The notes beneath the pieces are model-generated. The model had not been told where the DNA came from and ran no database searches. It worked only from the letters and a program-made list of their open reading frames with translations. From positions 340,501 through 404,500 of the forward strand of contig JAUJYZ010001097.1 in assembly GCA_033675265.1 (NCBI GenBank): a stretch of 64,000 nucleotides of DNA, written 5' to 3'. Made by a program: the position numbers and the translations under genes. Positions 23,372 through 32,325 of the stretch are shown here, in pieces. Position 1 is the first letter of the stretch. Every line of letters begins with the position of its first letter. This stretch comes from Actinostola sp. cb2023. Lineage: Eukaryota; Cnidaria; Anthozoa; Actiniaria; Actinostolidae.

Positions 23372-24867
23372 GTCCCGTTGTAAGTTCTTGAGTTCAGCAT
23401 CTTATTAAGGGACTCTTCTAGTCCCAACTCCTCAAGAATAGATCCACAATAATTAAAGCTCTTCCAAGCGGAGGCGGGTTCGGAAACCCCGATGAAGTCG
23501 TCCAAATAACTGATGATCCCATGTCCCTCAGACCGACAGATAAAACATACGGCGTTAGTGATCCTTTGACAGGCCATGGCGGCGGACCGTAGACCCATGG
23601 GAAGCACCACATCAAAATATAACTCATCATTCCAGCGATAACCCAACAAAGGATAGTCAAACGGATCGACCGGAAATTGACGGTAAGCCCTGCGTAAATC
23701 GCGTTTGTAAATCAAAGCACCTGGACCAGAAGCACGAATCAGTGAGGCGATGGAATCCACCGTGGGGTAAACCAGTGAAATATCCTCATCCAAATAACGC
23801 GAAGAAGAAATGCCATCATTAACCGCAGTTCCAAATGGCCAGCTCAAGTCAACGATGATGCGACGCTCCTCAGAATCGGCTTTCGGAACGGAATTTAAAG
23901 GAGAGACAGCGAATTGACAGGAAAAAGGATTAGTAGAGAACGGTCCAATCACAGCGCATGCAGAACGTTCCTTGTACAAATATCTGTCAATGTCAACTGA
24001 AAACAACAGGGCACCCTTGTGGTTACGGGAGTAGTCGCTGATAGGGAAACCAAACTTCGAATAATCGTAGCCTATTGGCCAGCCGTATTCCATAAAATCA
24101 CAAACTTGTACGTCTGAATAATCCTGTAAATACGCTTTCCAAGCAGGGATGTTCAAACGAGATGGCACAGCTAACCGAGCGAACAAGAAGTTAGGCAGAC
24201 CTGAGGCGCGCACTCGTTCATGTAACTGGACAAATGGACTAGCGTCGTCGCCCGACGACTCAACAAAGTCTGACTGAACTAAAACTGTACGTAAACGTGC
24301 ATTAGGACTTGACGACTTAAAGTTGTGAACACTTGGATCTTCACCCGAAGAATCAACAAAGTCATAAACGGGAACTGTACGTAAACTTGCGTCGTCACGC
24401 GACGACTTAAACTTGTGAACACTTGGATCTTCACCCGAAGAATCAACAAAGTCATAAACGGGAACTGTACGTAAACTTGCGTCGTCACGCGACGACTTAA
24501 ACTTGTGAACACTTGGATCTTCACCCGAAGAATCAACAAAGTCATAAACGGGAACTGTACGTAAACTTGCGTCGTCACGCGACGACTTAAACTTGTGAAC
24601 ACTTGGATCTTCACCCGAAGAATCAACAAAGTCATAAACGGGAACTGTACGTAAACTTGCGTCGTCACGCAACGACTTAAACTTGTGAACACTTGGATCT
24701 TCACCCGAAGAATCAACAAAGTCATAAACGGGAACTGTACGTAAACTTGCGTCGTCACGCGACGACTTAAACTTGTGAACACTGAAAATCTCACACGCAG
24801 AATCGACAAACAGAGTACAAGAATCTGCGACACAATCCTGAGCGACGAAACAACAATCATGTACTAG
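23368..24867 (-). CDS. Reverse transcriptase of DIRS/Ngaro-type element (lacks RNase H)
   Basis: The frame opens directly after the gag TGA (24868-24870) and stays in the same frame. Conserved RT blocks are visible: EERRIIVDLSWPFG, IYKRDLRRAYRQFPVDP, LPMGLRSAAMACQRITNAV, and the catalytic YLDD (23497-23508). The protein stops soon after the palm (EELGLEESLNKML, then a short unrelated tail), so thumb and RNase H are missing. The N-terminal linker contains five to six in-frame 30-residue repeats. The first ATG is well inside the frame, which fits expression by readthrough of the gag stop, or loss of function. It is probably defective. Confidence 0.88.
   Translation of the reverse strand, partial: LVHDCCFVAQDCVADSCTLFVDSACEIFSVHKFKSSRDDASLRTVPVYDFVDSSGEDPSVHKFKSLRDDASLRTVPVYDFVDSSGEDPSVHKFKSSRDDASLRTVPVYDFVDSSGEDPSVHKFKSSRDDASLRTVPVYDFVDSSGEDPSVHKFKSSRDDASLRTVPVYDFVDSSGEDPSVHNFKSSSPNARLRTVLVQSDFVESSGDDASPFVQLHERVRASGLPNFLFARLAVPSRLNIPAWKAYLQDYSDVQVCDFMEYGWPIGYDYSKFGFPISDYSRNHKGALLFSVDIDRYLYKERSACAVIGPFSTNPFSCQFAVSPLNSVPKADSEERRIIVDLSWPFGTAVNDGISSSRYLDEDISLVYPTVDSIASLIRASGPGALIYKRDLRRAYRQFPVDPFDYPLLGYRWNDELYFDVVLPMGLRSAAMACQRITNAVCFICRSEGHGIISYLDDFIGVSEPASAWKSFNYCGSILEELGLEESLNKMLNSRTYNGT
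24221..24790 (-). repeat. 90-bp in-frame coding repeat in the RT linker
   Basis: Five near-identical units encode RDDASLRTVPVYDFV followed by DSSGEDPSVHKFKSS. One more degenerate unit (PNARLRTVLVQSDFVESSG) lies at the RT-proximal side. The 30-codon length keeps the frame open. Confidence 0.93.
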
Positions 24868-24870
24868 TCA
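24862..24870 (-). promoter_or_regulatory. UGA-CUAG stop context between gag and RT
   Basis: Reading the minus strand, gag ends TCT TCT TGA and the next codons are CTA GTA CAT. The RT frame continues from there without another stop. UGA followed by CUAG is the best-known leaky-stop context in animal mRNAs and in some RNA viruses. Use of readthrough here is inference. Confidence 0.6.
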
Positions 24871-25432
24871 AGAAGACCCTGAGATTGAAGAGCTAGACGC
24901 GGTCCCCACCGTCGATGAAGCAAAAGGGCATTCCGTAGAACCCTCACGGTGGCGGTGAACCTCCTGCTTCTCCAACCAGCACTTGGCACAGATGTGCTGG
25001 ACCCATTTCCTTTCATTGCGTACGAAGCCATAATGATCTTTTGACGATGTGCACTTGCCGGTTTGAAATGCACGACAGAAAAGCACGGTAGACTTGGTCT
25101 CACTACTTTCCCGGGAGCCCTGAGCGCGGGACACGACATTAGAATGGAGCAATCGTGTTTCTAAATGGGCCATAGACGCGCCCCACCGAAGACGACCACA
25201 TTCTATCTCGAACAACACGGCCGCGTGAAACTTACGCACAACCGGCCAAGGAAACTGTGTGGCGAAGTACATCAAGTTGGCGAAATGTTCAATGCGCGCA
25301 CTGCGCTCGGCCTCACTCAATCCGGGAAGGCGAAGAATGGACGCATAACCAGCAGCAAACAAACGATGGACATATGCTGCGCTATTGACCTTGCAACCAC
25401 TACTCAGCCGGAACTTGGAATGAAATGACTGA
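24868..25432 (-). CDS. Gag-like ORF with CCHC-type zinc motif, 5'-truncated
   Basis: The open frame begins after a TAG near 25431 with no ATG (first residues SFHSKFRLSSGCKVNS). It includes a helical region (LSEAERSARIEHFANLM) and a cysteine/histidine cluster, CRAFQTGKC, H, ICAKC, of the kind found in DIRS-type gag ORFs. It ends at TGA 24868-24870, followed by CTAG. The expected role is nucleic-acid binding and packaging. The missing start supports loss of the element's 5' end. Confidence 0.75.
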
Positions 25433-25525
25433 CGCTATGCTGTTAATTTTAGAAATGAAATCCCTATACTCCACAGAGTTATTGATTGCTTGACATCTTG
25501 AAATTAATTTCGCATCTTAAGAAAG

Positions 25526-26757
25526 GACCCCTCCCCCATGAAAAAACGACCCCTTCCCCTTGTAAAACGACCCCTCGCCCATGTAAAACGACCCCTCTCC
25601 CATGTAAAACGACCCCTCTCTCATGTAAAACGACCCCCCCATGTAAAACGACCCCTCCCCCATGTAAAACGATCCCTCCCCCATGTAAAACGACCCCTCC
25701 CCCATGTAAAACGACCCCTCTCCCATGTAAAACGACCCCTCCCCCATGTAAAACGTCCCCCCATGTAAAACGACCCCTCCCCCATGTAAAACGACCCCTC
25801 GCCCATGTAAAACGACCCATCTCCCATGTAAAACGACCCATCTCCCATGTAAAACGACCCCTCCCCCAATGTAAAACGACCCCTCTCCCATGTAAAACGA
25901 CCCGGCCTTCCCCTTGTAAAACGACCTCTCCCCCATGTAAAACGACCCCTCCCCCATGTAAAACGACCCCTCCCATGTAAAACGACCCCTCTCCCATGTA
26001 AAACGACCCCTCTCCCATGTAAAACGACCCGGCCTTCCCCTTGTAAAACGACCTCTCCCCCATGTAAAACGACCCCTCCCCCATGTAAAACGACCCCTCT
26101 CCCATGTAAAACGACCCCTCTCCCATGTAAAACGACCCCTTCCCCATGTAAAACGACCCCTTCCCCATGTAAAACGACCCCTCTCCATGTAAAACGACCC
26201 CTCCCCCATGTAAAACGACCCCTCGCCCATGTAAAACGACCCCTCTCCCATGTAAAACGACCCATCTCCCATGTAAAACGACCCCTCGCCCATGTAAAAC
26301 GACCCCTCCCCCATGTAAAACGACCCCTCCCCCAATGTAAAACGACCCCTCCCCCATGTAAAACGACCCCTCTCCCATGTAAAACGACCCCTCTCCCATG
26401 TAAAACGACCCCTCGAGCTCTCCCATGTAAAACGACCCCTCCCCCATGTAAAACGACCCCTCCCGCCCCATGTAAAACGACCCCTTCCCCTTGTAAAACG
26501 ACCTCTCCCCCATGTAAAACGACCCCTTCCCCTTGTAAAACGACCCCTCTCCCATGTAAAACGACCCCTCCCCCATGTAAAACGACCCGGCCTTCCCCTT
26601 GTAAAACGACCTCTCCCCCATGTAAAACGAGCCCTCCCCCGTGTAAAACGACCCCTCCCCCATGTAAAACGACCCCTTCCCCTTGTAAAACGACCTCTCC
26701 CCCATGTAAAACTACCCCTCCGCCGTGTAAAATGACCCCTCCCCCATGTAAAACTTC
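25526..26757. repeat. 21-bp G-rich minisatellite, about 55-60 copies
   Basis: The plus-strand unit is CCCCTCCCCCATGTAAAACGA. Variants carry CTTG for CATG, CCGGCCTT inserts or a CTCGAGCT insert. The minus strand has runs of GGGG(G)AGGGG in every unit. Long ORFs in five frames (up to 448 codons) are repeat artefacts, because the unit rarely contains stops. A higher-order block of about 10 units recurs (compare 25905-25960 with 26030-26085). Confidence 0.97.
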
Positions 26758-27428
26758 ATACAGTTGATTTACTTGTTGCGATATGAACGGCTGACCATCG
26801 ATCCACTCATTGCTTCGTTTATAAACAACCTCAGGAGCCCTCCTGACAACCTTTATTACAAAAGTATTAAATATGGGTAATAACAATCTTTTTTCCAATA
26901 TATACTTGTTGGAATTTGGAGTGCAGTATTTGCTGACGCAGCGAGCGAGCCTGAAGCGAGCGAGCAAGGAAGCAATTCTAATTCATTCACGTAGGCAGAC
27001 AAAAATCTCCATTTTTACCCGGCATGCAGTTTCCAAGTTGTTTTCCTATTCAAACTTTCGCGTTTCTGATCGGTAAATGTCGTGCCCAAAATCTGTGTCC
27101 CTAATTAATTTGTACATGTGTATGTTTCTTTAGCCGGTATATCCTGACTCGTAAGCCCATCAGATACCGTATCTTGTGCTTTTCGTGGGAATTGTGTAGT
27201 TGAAGATCACTGACCGTATTAATTGAGCTGATTAGTGCCGGCTGACCGTGTGTCAGTTTCAAGTGTGAATATTCGCATTGAAATCTCAATTATAAGTAAA
27301 CATTAGTTATTCATAAGCTATCCAGTTTTTCAAATAGACAAATACTATTCAAAACAAAGAAAGGTAGACTCGCCTAATAATTTGCATACTTGTCACTTGG
27401 CATAAAACAAAACATTTCATAACTACAG
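26758..27428. other. Non-coding stretch
   Basis: No gene or clear repeat is recognised. A 67-codon ORF (26873-27076) has no motif. Confidence 0.4.
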
Positions 27429-27602
27429 TAGAGTGATTCCAATAAACCTGGGCATTACTAACTACACCAATACACAATATTAGACACTCACTCTTTTGTA
27501 GGCTCAATACTGAGCCTAACTCTTTTGTTGTCTTTTGTTACTTTGTATCTAATATACACTGACAGCTAATTAGTAGTGCCCAGGTTTATTGGAATCACTC
27601 TA
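27429..27602. mobile_element. MITE with TA target duplication
   Basis: The inverted ends GAGTGATTCCAATAAACCTG through GGGCATTACTA are matched at the right end (TAGTAGTGCCC and onward to CACTC). TA on both sides suggests a Tc1/mariner-type non-autonomous element. Confidence 0.9.
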
Positions 27603-27818
27603 AGCTCTCCGACACCAACTCTTATCCACAACTATATACTAACATTGCATTCACCGTCAGCATTTACTGCTGTTAGGTAGCCTAGTATATTGTTTGCGTA
27701 CATCACGACTAATATTTATAGAGATCTGGTTGCAGACATGTTTGGACGCAATCATTGTTCACAAGCTTGACCCTGAATAATTGCTGCGAGCCGCCAGGCG
27801 AGCAGCAACACTATTCTT

Positions 27819-27922
27819 GTAGCCTGTGGACAGGCTCTCCAAGGCGAGGGGAAGGGGAGGGGGAGGGAAAGGGAGGGGGACTGGGGAGGAGGGAAGAGGG
27901 GAAGGAGAGCCTGTAAACATTC
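27819..27922 (+). mobile_element. GA-rich mini-element, copy B (interrupted by the Ty3 element)
   Basis: TAGCCTGTGGACAGGCTCTCC opens a purine core ending GGAGAGCCTGTAAACATTC. The Ty3 element is inserted directly after CATTC; the sequence resumes at 32279 (CATTCTTCAGAGAAAACTG). Copy C at 33.8 kb has the uninterrupted version. Confidence 0.85.
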
Positions 27923-28052
27923 TGTGTTATTCTCTTCTAGAATACTGGAGAGAGCACTAAGAAACGTGTGTCGTCAACAACGTCTTCTTTAATCTCCGAT
28001 TAATAATCACATACCAAGTGTCACTCATAATATTCATAAGCAATATATTACA
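27923..28052 (-). repeat. 3' LTR of the Ty3 element (130 bp)
   Basis: Identical to 32149-32278. On the minus strand it is preceded by a purine tract AGGGAGAG (28055-28062), the likely polypurine tract. Confidence 0.96.
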
Positions 28053-28138
28053 ACTCTCCCTAAAAGAAAAATAATGTTTCTATTATTTGGGAAGCGTAAA
28101 TTAACAACAACAACATGTGAAATCAGTTCGACTAATGT

Positions 28139-31100
28139 TCAATCGTCAAAACCTAATCTCGTCGGTTTCTTGATCAATCTTCCTGACCGTGTGTGATGTC
28201 CTTCGTCCTGTAACTCTGACACTCCTGTAGCTCGTTCGACTCCTGTAGATTGTTCGTCCCTTTGCTGCGTGTCAGTCTCGCCTGTATCGACTTTTGGAGA
28301 GGCTGACTTGTCTTGGTGTAGGTGCTTTCTATTTCGACGGTAGACGGCTCCATCAGGGGTCTCCACCCTGTAGCTTCGTGGTGTGTCGGCTACCTCGATC
28401 ACCTTTGCAGGTTTCCAATCGCCGTCTCGTTGGATTCGAACTGTCTCTCCTGTATGGAGTGATGGCAATGGGGTGGCTGACCTGTCGTAGTTGGCTTTTT
28501 GTTCAGCCTGTTTCTTCTGAAATCTGACCATCGTCTCCTGATGACTGGTTGTTTCTGGCAACAGATGACTTGTGGTGCATGGCAGAATAGAGCGTAGTCG
28601 CCTAGCCATAGACAGTTGTGCGGGTGACTTGTAGTTTCCCACTGGTGTGTTGCGCTGTTCAAGCATGGCAAGGTATGGATCCTTCCCATCACGTTTGGCC
28701 TTCTCTAGCGTCCTCTTGACAGTCTGCACAGTTTTCTCCGCAAGACCATTCGACTGTGGATACTTGGGACTTGACGTAACGTGTGAGAATTTCCAGACAG
28801 CTGCAAACTTGGCAAATTCGGCAGAGCTATACTGTGGCCCGTTGTCCGACTTGAGTGTCTCTGGTATGCCGTGTCTCGCGAAGAACTGCTTTAACTTCTC
28901 GATGACAGATGTACTCGTCGTGTTGTGTAGCGATGAAACTTCCCAGTAACGGCTGTAATAATCGACAACTACGATGTAATTGCCGCCATTCCATGTAAAT
29001 AGATCCGTGGCTGCGATCTGCCAAGGGTATTGCGGGATCTCGTGTGGTATCATCGGTTCTTTGGTGTTGCTGTTTCTGAGCTCTTGGCAGATTGAACAGT
29101 TTGCTACGGTGTCCTCGATCTGCTTACTCATTCCGGGCCAGAACACCAACTCTCGGGCTCGTTGCTTGCTTCTCTCGATACCGAGATGTCCTTCGTGGAT
29201 CTGTGCTAGAACATCTTTCCGCAACGCTTGAGGTACAACAATACTTTCGCCTTTGAAAATAAGACCATCGCTAACATGGAGCTCGTCTTTGATTGGCCAA
29301 TATTCACGTACTTGTTTTGATGTATTTTGCCTGTGTTTTGGCCATCCTTCTTGAATCGTCTCGATCAACTTGACCATTATCTTATCGTTGGCTGTTTCTC
29401 GAAGTAGTTCAACTAACTTCTTGTCGCTAACTGGTAGATTTGCTGTCATGTTGTGGACGTACAGTACAAGATCTTCGTCCTCGTCACCTGTAGTTGGAAG
29501 GTGTGCCCTCGAGAGCGTATCTGCAGTATAGAGTTCCTTTCCAGGCTTGTACTGGAGGTCGATGTTGTAACGTTGTAGTCGAAGTAGCATGCGCTGTAAC
29601 CTTGCTGGTGCCTTGTCGAGCGATTTGGTGATAATGGAGACCAGCGGTCTGTGGTCTGTTTCCACTGTCACTTCCTTGGCGTAAATATATTGATGGAAAC
29701 GTTCACATCCAAATACCACTGCTAACAACTCTTTCTCGATCTGCGCGTACTTGCATTCAGTTTCCGTAAGCGAACGAGAAGCGTATGCGATCGGTGAGCC
29801 GCCCTGCATCAGTACAGCTCCTAGTCCAGACTTACATGCATCTACTTGTAGACCAACTGGCTGCTTGGGGTCATAATACTTCAACACTCCTTTACTCGTC
29901 TCCGTCAGAAGTTTCTTGATGTCGTTGAACGACTGTTCATGGCGCTCGGTCCAGTGCCAGGCAACATCTTTCTTTAGAAGCTCGCGTAAGGGTGATGTGA
30001 CTTCTGATATATTTGGCAAGAACTTTGCCACATAATTCACCATCCCAAGTAGTCGCTGGATGCCGTGTTTGTCCTCGGGAGTCGGCATACTGGTGATTGC
30101 CTCCAGTTTGGAAACATCTGGCTTTACTCCGTCAGTCGTAAGTACATGTCCAATATACAAAACTTCAGAACGTCGAATCTTACACTTGTCGGGGTTGAGC
30201 TTCAGATTGCTCTCTCTTGCTCTCTGTAGCGTTTTCTCTAGCCTTTCGTCGTGTTCCTCTCGTGTGCGTCCCCAAACGAGGATGTCATCGATGTCGGTTT
30301 CGACTCCTGATAAGTCTTGAAACAACTCATGTAATCTCTTATGAAACACTTCTTGAGCACTGTGAATACCGAAAGGCATTCGGGTAAAACGGTATCTGCC
30401 GTAAGGCGTCGCAAACGTAGTTAAAGTAGAGCTCTCGTCGTCCAAAGGAATCTGCCAAAATCCTGATCTGGCGTCTAAGGTTGAGAAGAATTTTGCTCCA
30501 CTTAGCCTTGTTGTTATCTCTTCTATCGTGGGAAGATGATAGTGCTCACGCTTGATTGCCTTATTCAATGGGCGAGGATCTATGCAAATTCTCAACTTGT
30601 CGGTGTTCTTCTTTTCAACAGCAACCATTGAATTGACCCAATCTGTCGGCTGATCCACTGGAACAATGATGCCTTGATTGCACATTTCATCCAGCGCTGC
30701 CTTCACTCGGTCCTGTAGGCCATACGGCACTCGTCTCGGGGGGTTGATTACTGGTTGAACCTCTGGATCCAATACGATATGATATGGACGCTCCAGACAT
30801 CCGATTCCTGTAAATACGTCTTTGTACTCTTCTCTGATCCTTGCCGCGAAAGTCTCTGTGTTCTCGTCGCGGTCAACGGCACTAATAAACTTTATCAGAC
30901 CGAGTTCTTTGCATGCAGAGATACTGAGAACTGGTTCGCTCTCTATGCTTGTAATGAAAAATTCCAGATTTCGCGTGATGCCTTTATGTTTGGATTGTAG
31001 CGTGCAAACAGCTTTGACTGGGATGTCCTCACCGTTGTAGGCGCTTAATCGAGCTTTTGGCTTTCTCAGATCTATCTTGGAAGTTTCTGCAATCTTCCTG

Positions 31101-32086
31101 TAGGCTGAATAGGGAATCACGTTAACTTCGGCACCAGTATCTAGTTTCAGACAAATTTCTTGATTGTTTAATGTCAATTTCACATGTTCGGCTTCCGATT
31201 GTCGGTTGCGATCAATAGATTCCACGGTAACGCTGACGCTTTCTAAAAATAAATGATCTTCGTTACCCTCATCTTGTTGAATGGAGTTTACATTCTTGCT
31301 CGAACGGCACATCTTTGCGTAGTGGTTTAGTCTCTTACATTTGTTGCACTTCTTTCCGAATGCTGGACACTGTCCTTTCGGATGATTTGAGCCACAATTT
31401 CCGCACACAGCACGTGTGTTGTCTTGTTGGCGTTGTGTAAATTTCTTTGTTTCCTGTGGCTTATCGGCGCTGCCTTTGTGCTGAGGTCGGTTCGATGCTC
31501 GATGCTTTACCTGACTCACATTTGCTTCACTGCCAAACAATTTCAATTGCTCTTTGGATAGCTCAGCCACTCGACAAATTTCGACTGCTCTCTTGAGGCT
31601 CAACTGCGATTCGCGTAGTAATCTCTCACGAACGGTTCGCGATGAAATTCCACTCACGATGCGGCTACATATCAAATCATCTTTCAGTTCTCCCCACTCG
31701 CATGCAGCAGCGAGAGTTCTTAACTCTGTAACGTACTGATCGATTGACTCACCGGATGCTTGATCCCTAGTTAAGAAGCGATGTCGATCGACCACCAGAT
31801 TCTTTCTCGGCTTACAATGTGCCTCAAACTTGTTGAAGAGAATCGCAGTAGACACTACTTCTGACCCGTCTTCGTCGACTTCAAACTCGAATGTATCCTT
31901 TATCTCTTGGCCGTCCCTGCCGATCATGCACATGAAGATTGCGACTTTCTCTGCTTCGTTCTTCACCTTGCATGTTGCTGCTAGGTAATACTCCATCCCT
32001 CGCTTCCAACGTCTCCACGTTTCTGAGACGTTGTGCTGGCTCGTGAAGTCCATCTCACCGGGACCTCTTATTTGGAGTTCGTTCAT
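28139..32086 (-). CDS. Gag-pol polyprotein of Ty3/Gypsy element
   Basis: A single open frame of 1,315 codons from the first ATG (32084-32086). In order: a gag region with a retrotransposon-gag-like core; two zinc knuckles (CGNCGSNHPKGQC and CNKCKRLNHYAKMC, about 228-260); aspartic protease LKLDTGAEVNVIP (about 315-327); RT with FSTLDARSGFWQIPL and the catalytic DIDDILVWG (about 598-606; Asp replaces the common Tyr); RNase H with QVDACKSGLGAVL, IEKELLAVV and TDHRPL; integrase with HEGH...CSICQ zinc site and a DDE triad in AATDLFTW, KSDNGPQYS and SNGLAEKTV. No frameshift separates gag from pol. No chromodomain or env was seen. All catalytic residues are present, so it is probably competent. Confidence 0.97.
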   Translation of the reverse strand: MNELQIRGPGEMDFTSQHNVSETWRRWKRGMEYYLAATCKVKNEAEKVAIFMCMIGRDGQEIKDTFEFEVDEDGSEVVSTAILFNKFEAHCKPRKNLVVDRHRFLTRDQASGESIDQYVTELRTLAAACEWGELKDDLICSRIVSGISSRTVRERLLRESQLSLKRAVEICRVAELSKEQLKLFGSEANVSQVKHRASNRPQHKGSADKPQETKKFTQRQQDNTRAVCGNCGSNHPKGQCPAFGKKCNKCKRLNHYAKMCRSSKNVNSIQQDEGNEDHLFLESVSVTVESIDRNRQSEAEHVKLTLNNQEICLKLDTGAEVNVIPYSAYRKIAETSKIDLRKPKARLSAYNGEDIPVKAVCTLQSKHKGITRNLEFFITSIESEPVLSISACKELGLIKFISAVDRDENTETFAARIREEYKDVFTGIGCLERPYHIVLDPEVQPVINPPRRVPYGLQDRVKAALDEMCNQGIIVPVDQPTDWVNSMVAVEKKNTDKLRICIDPRPLNKAIKREHYHLPTIEEITTRLSGAKFFSTLDARSGFWQIPLDDESSTLTTFATPYGRYRFTRMPFGIHSAQEVFHKRLHELFQDLSGVETDIDDILVWGRTREEHDERLEKTLQRARESNLKLNPDKCKIRRSEVLYIGHVLTTDGVKPDVSKLEAITSMPTPEDKHGIQRLLGMVNYVAKFLPNISEVTSPLRELLKKDVAWHWTERHEQSFNDIKKLLTETSKGVLKYYDPKQPVGLQVDACKSGLGAVLMQGGSPIAYASRSLTETECKYAQIEKELLAVVFGCERFHQYIYAKEVTVETDHRPLVSIITKSLDKAPARLQRMLLRLQRYNIDLQYKPGKELYTADTLSRAHLPTTGDEDEDLVLYVHNMTANLPVSDKKLVELLRETANDKIMVKLIETIQEGWPKHRQNTSKQVREYWPIKDELHVSDGLIFKGESIVVPQALRKDVLAQIHEGHLGIERSKQRARELVFWPGMSKQIEDTVANCSICQELRNSNTKEPMIPHEIPQYPWQIAATDLFTWNGGNYIVVVDYYSRYWEVSSLHNTTSTSVIEKLKQFFARHGIPETLKSDNGPQYSSAEFAKFAAVWKFSHVTSSPKYPQSNGLAEKTVQTVKRTLEKAKRDGKDPYLAMLEQRNTPVGNYKSPAQLSMARRLRSILPCTTSHLLPETTSHQETMVRFQKKQAEQKANYDRSATPLPSLHTGETVRIQRDGDWKPAKVIEVADTPRSYRVETPDGAVYRRNRKHLHQDKSASPKVDTGETDTQQRDEQSTGVERATGVSELQDEGHHTRSGRLIKKPTRLGFDD

Positions 32087-32148
32087 CTTCACTGAAGAAT
32101 TAAATTGCTCACTGAGCTGTGTTTTGGGTTCTTAAAGTTCTGACACCA

Positions 32149-32278
32149 TGTGTTATTCTCTTCTAGAATACTGGAGAGAGCACTAAGAAACGTGTGTCGT
32201 CAACAACGTCTTCTTTAATCTCCGATTAATAATCACATACCAAGTGTCACTCATAATATTCATAAGCAATATATTACA
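32149..32278 (-). repeat. 5' LTR of the Ty3 element (130 bp)
   Basis: Identical to 27923-28052. It is followed on the minus strand by TGGTGTCAGAACTTTAAG (32131-32148), which has the TGG start and position of a tRNA primer-binding site. Which tRNA is used was not determined. Confidence 0.96.
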
Positions 32279-32302
32279 CATTCTTCAGAGAAAACTGTTC
32301 CA
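32279..32302 (+). mobile_element. Right part of GA-rich mini-element copy B
   Basis: CATTCTTCAGAGAAAACTG continues the sequence broken at 27922. It matches the reverse complement of 33800-33822 (one difference). Confidence 0.8.
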
Positions 32303-32325
32303 TGATACCAGAATCTGGTATCAGC

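Larger units (their letters stand above)
21852..25432 (-). mobile_element. DIRS/Ngaro-type tyrosine-recombinase retrotransposon, 5'-truncated and internally deleted
   Basis: On the minus strand the order is gag-like ORF, reverse transcriptase, tyrosine recombinase, then B1 (22369-22221), A2 (22220-22001) and B2 (22000-21852). B1 and B2 are identical 149-bp direct repeats. A B1-A2-B2 tail is the split-direct-repeat structure known for Ngaro and related elements, in which a further A1 copy sits at the 5' end. No copy of the 220-bp A segment exists upstream of the gag ORF, and the gag frame has no ATG, so the 5' end is lost. The RNase H region expected between RT and recombinase is also absent. 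Confidence 0.88.
27923..32278 (-). mobile_element. Intact Ty3/Gypsy LTR retrotransposon
   Basis: 4,356 bp flanked by a 5-bp target duplication CATTC (27918-27922 and 32279-32283). The two 130-bp LTRs (27923-28052 and 32149-32278) look identical and on the minus strand begin TGTAATATAT and end AATAACACA (TG...CA). One long gag-pol ORF fills the interior. There is no env-like ORF. Identical LTRs and an open ORF indicate recent insertion. Confidence 0.97.

Noticed and set aside
24279..24860. 193-codon repetitive ORF overlapping the RT linker
   Set aside because: It is a different frame of the 90-bp coding repeat; the RT frame is the conserved one.
20071..26757. CRISPR-like appearance of regularly spaced repeats
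   Set aside because: Units are directly tandem without variable spacers, there are no cas genes and the window is eukaryotic.
25479..26967. Very long ORFs (272-448 codons, Gly/Phe/Val-rich) on the minus strand and Pro/Lys-rich ones on the plus strand
   Set aside because: The 21-bp minisatellite rarely contains stops in any frame, so long ORFs arise automatically. Unit number and indels shift the frame freely.
28294..31739. Several plus-strand ORFs of 60-100 codons
   Set aside because: They are antisense shadows of the Ty3 gag-pol ORF.
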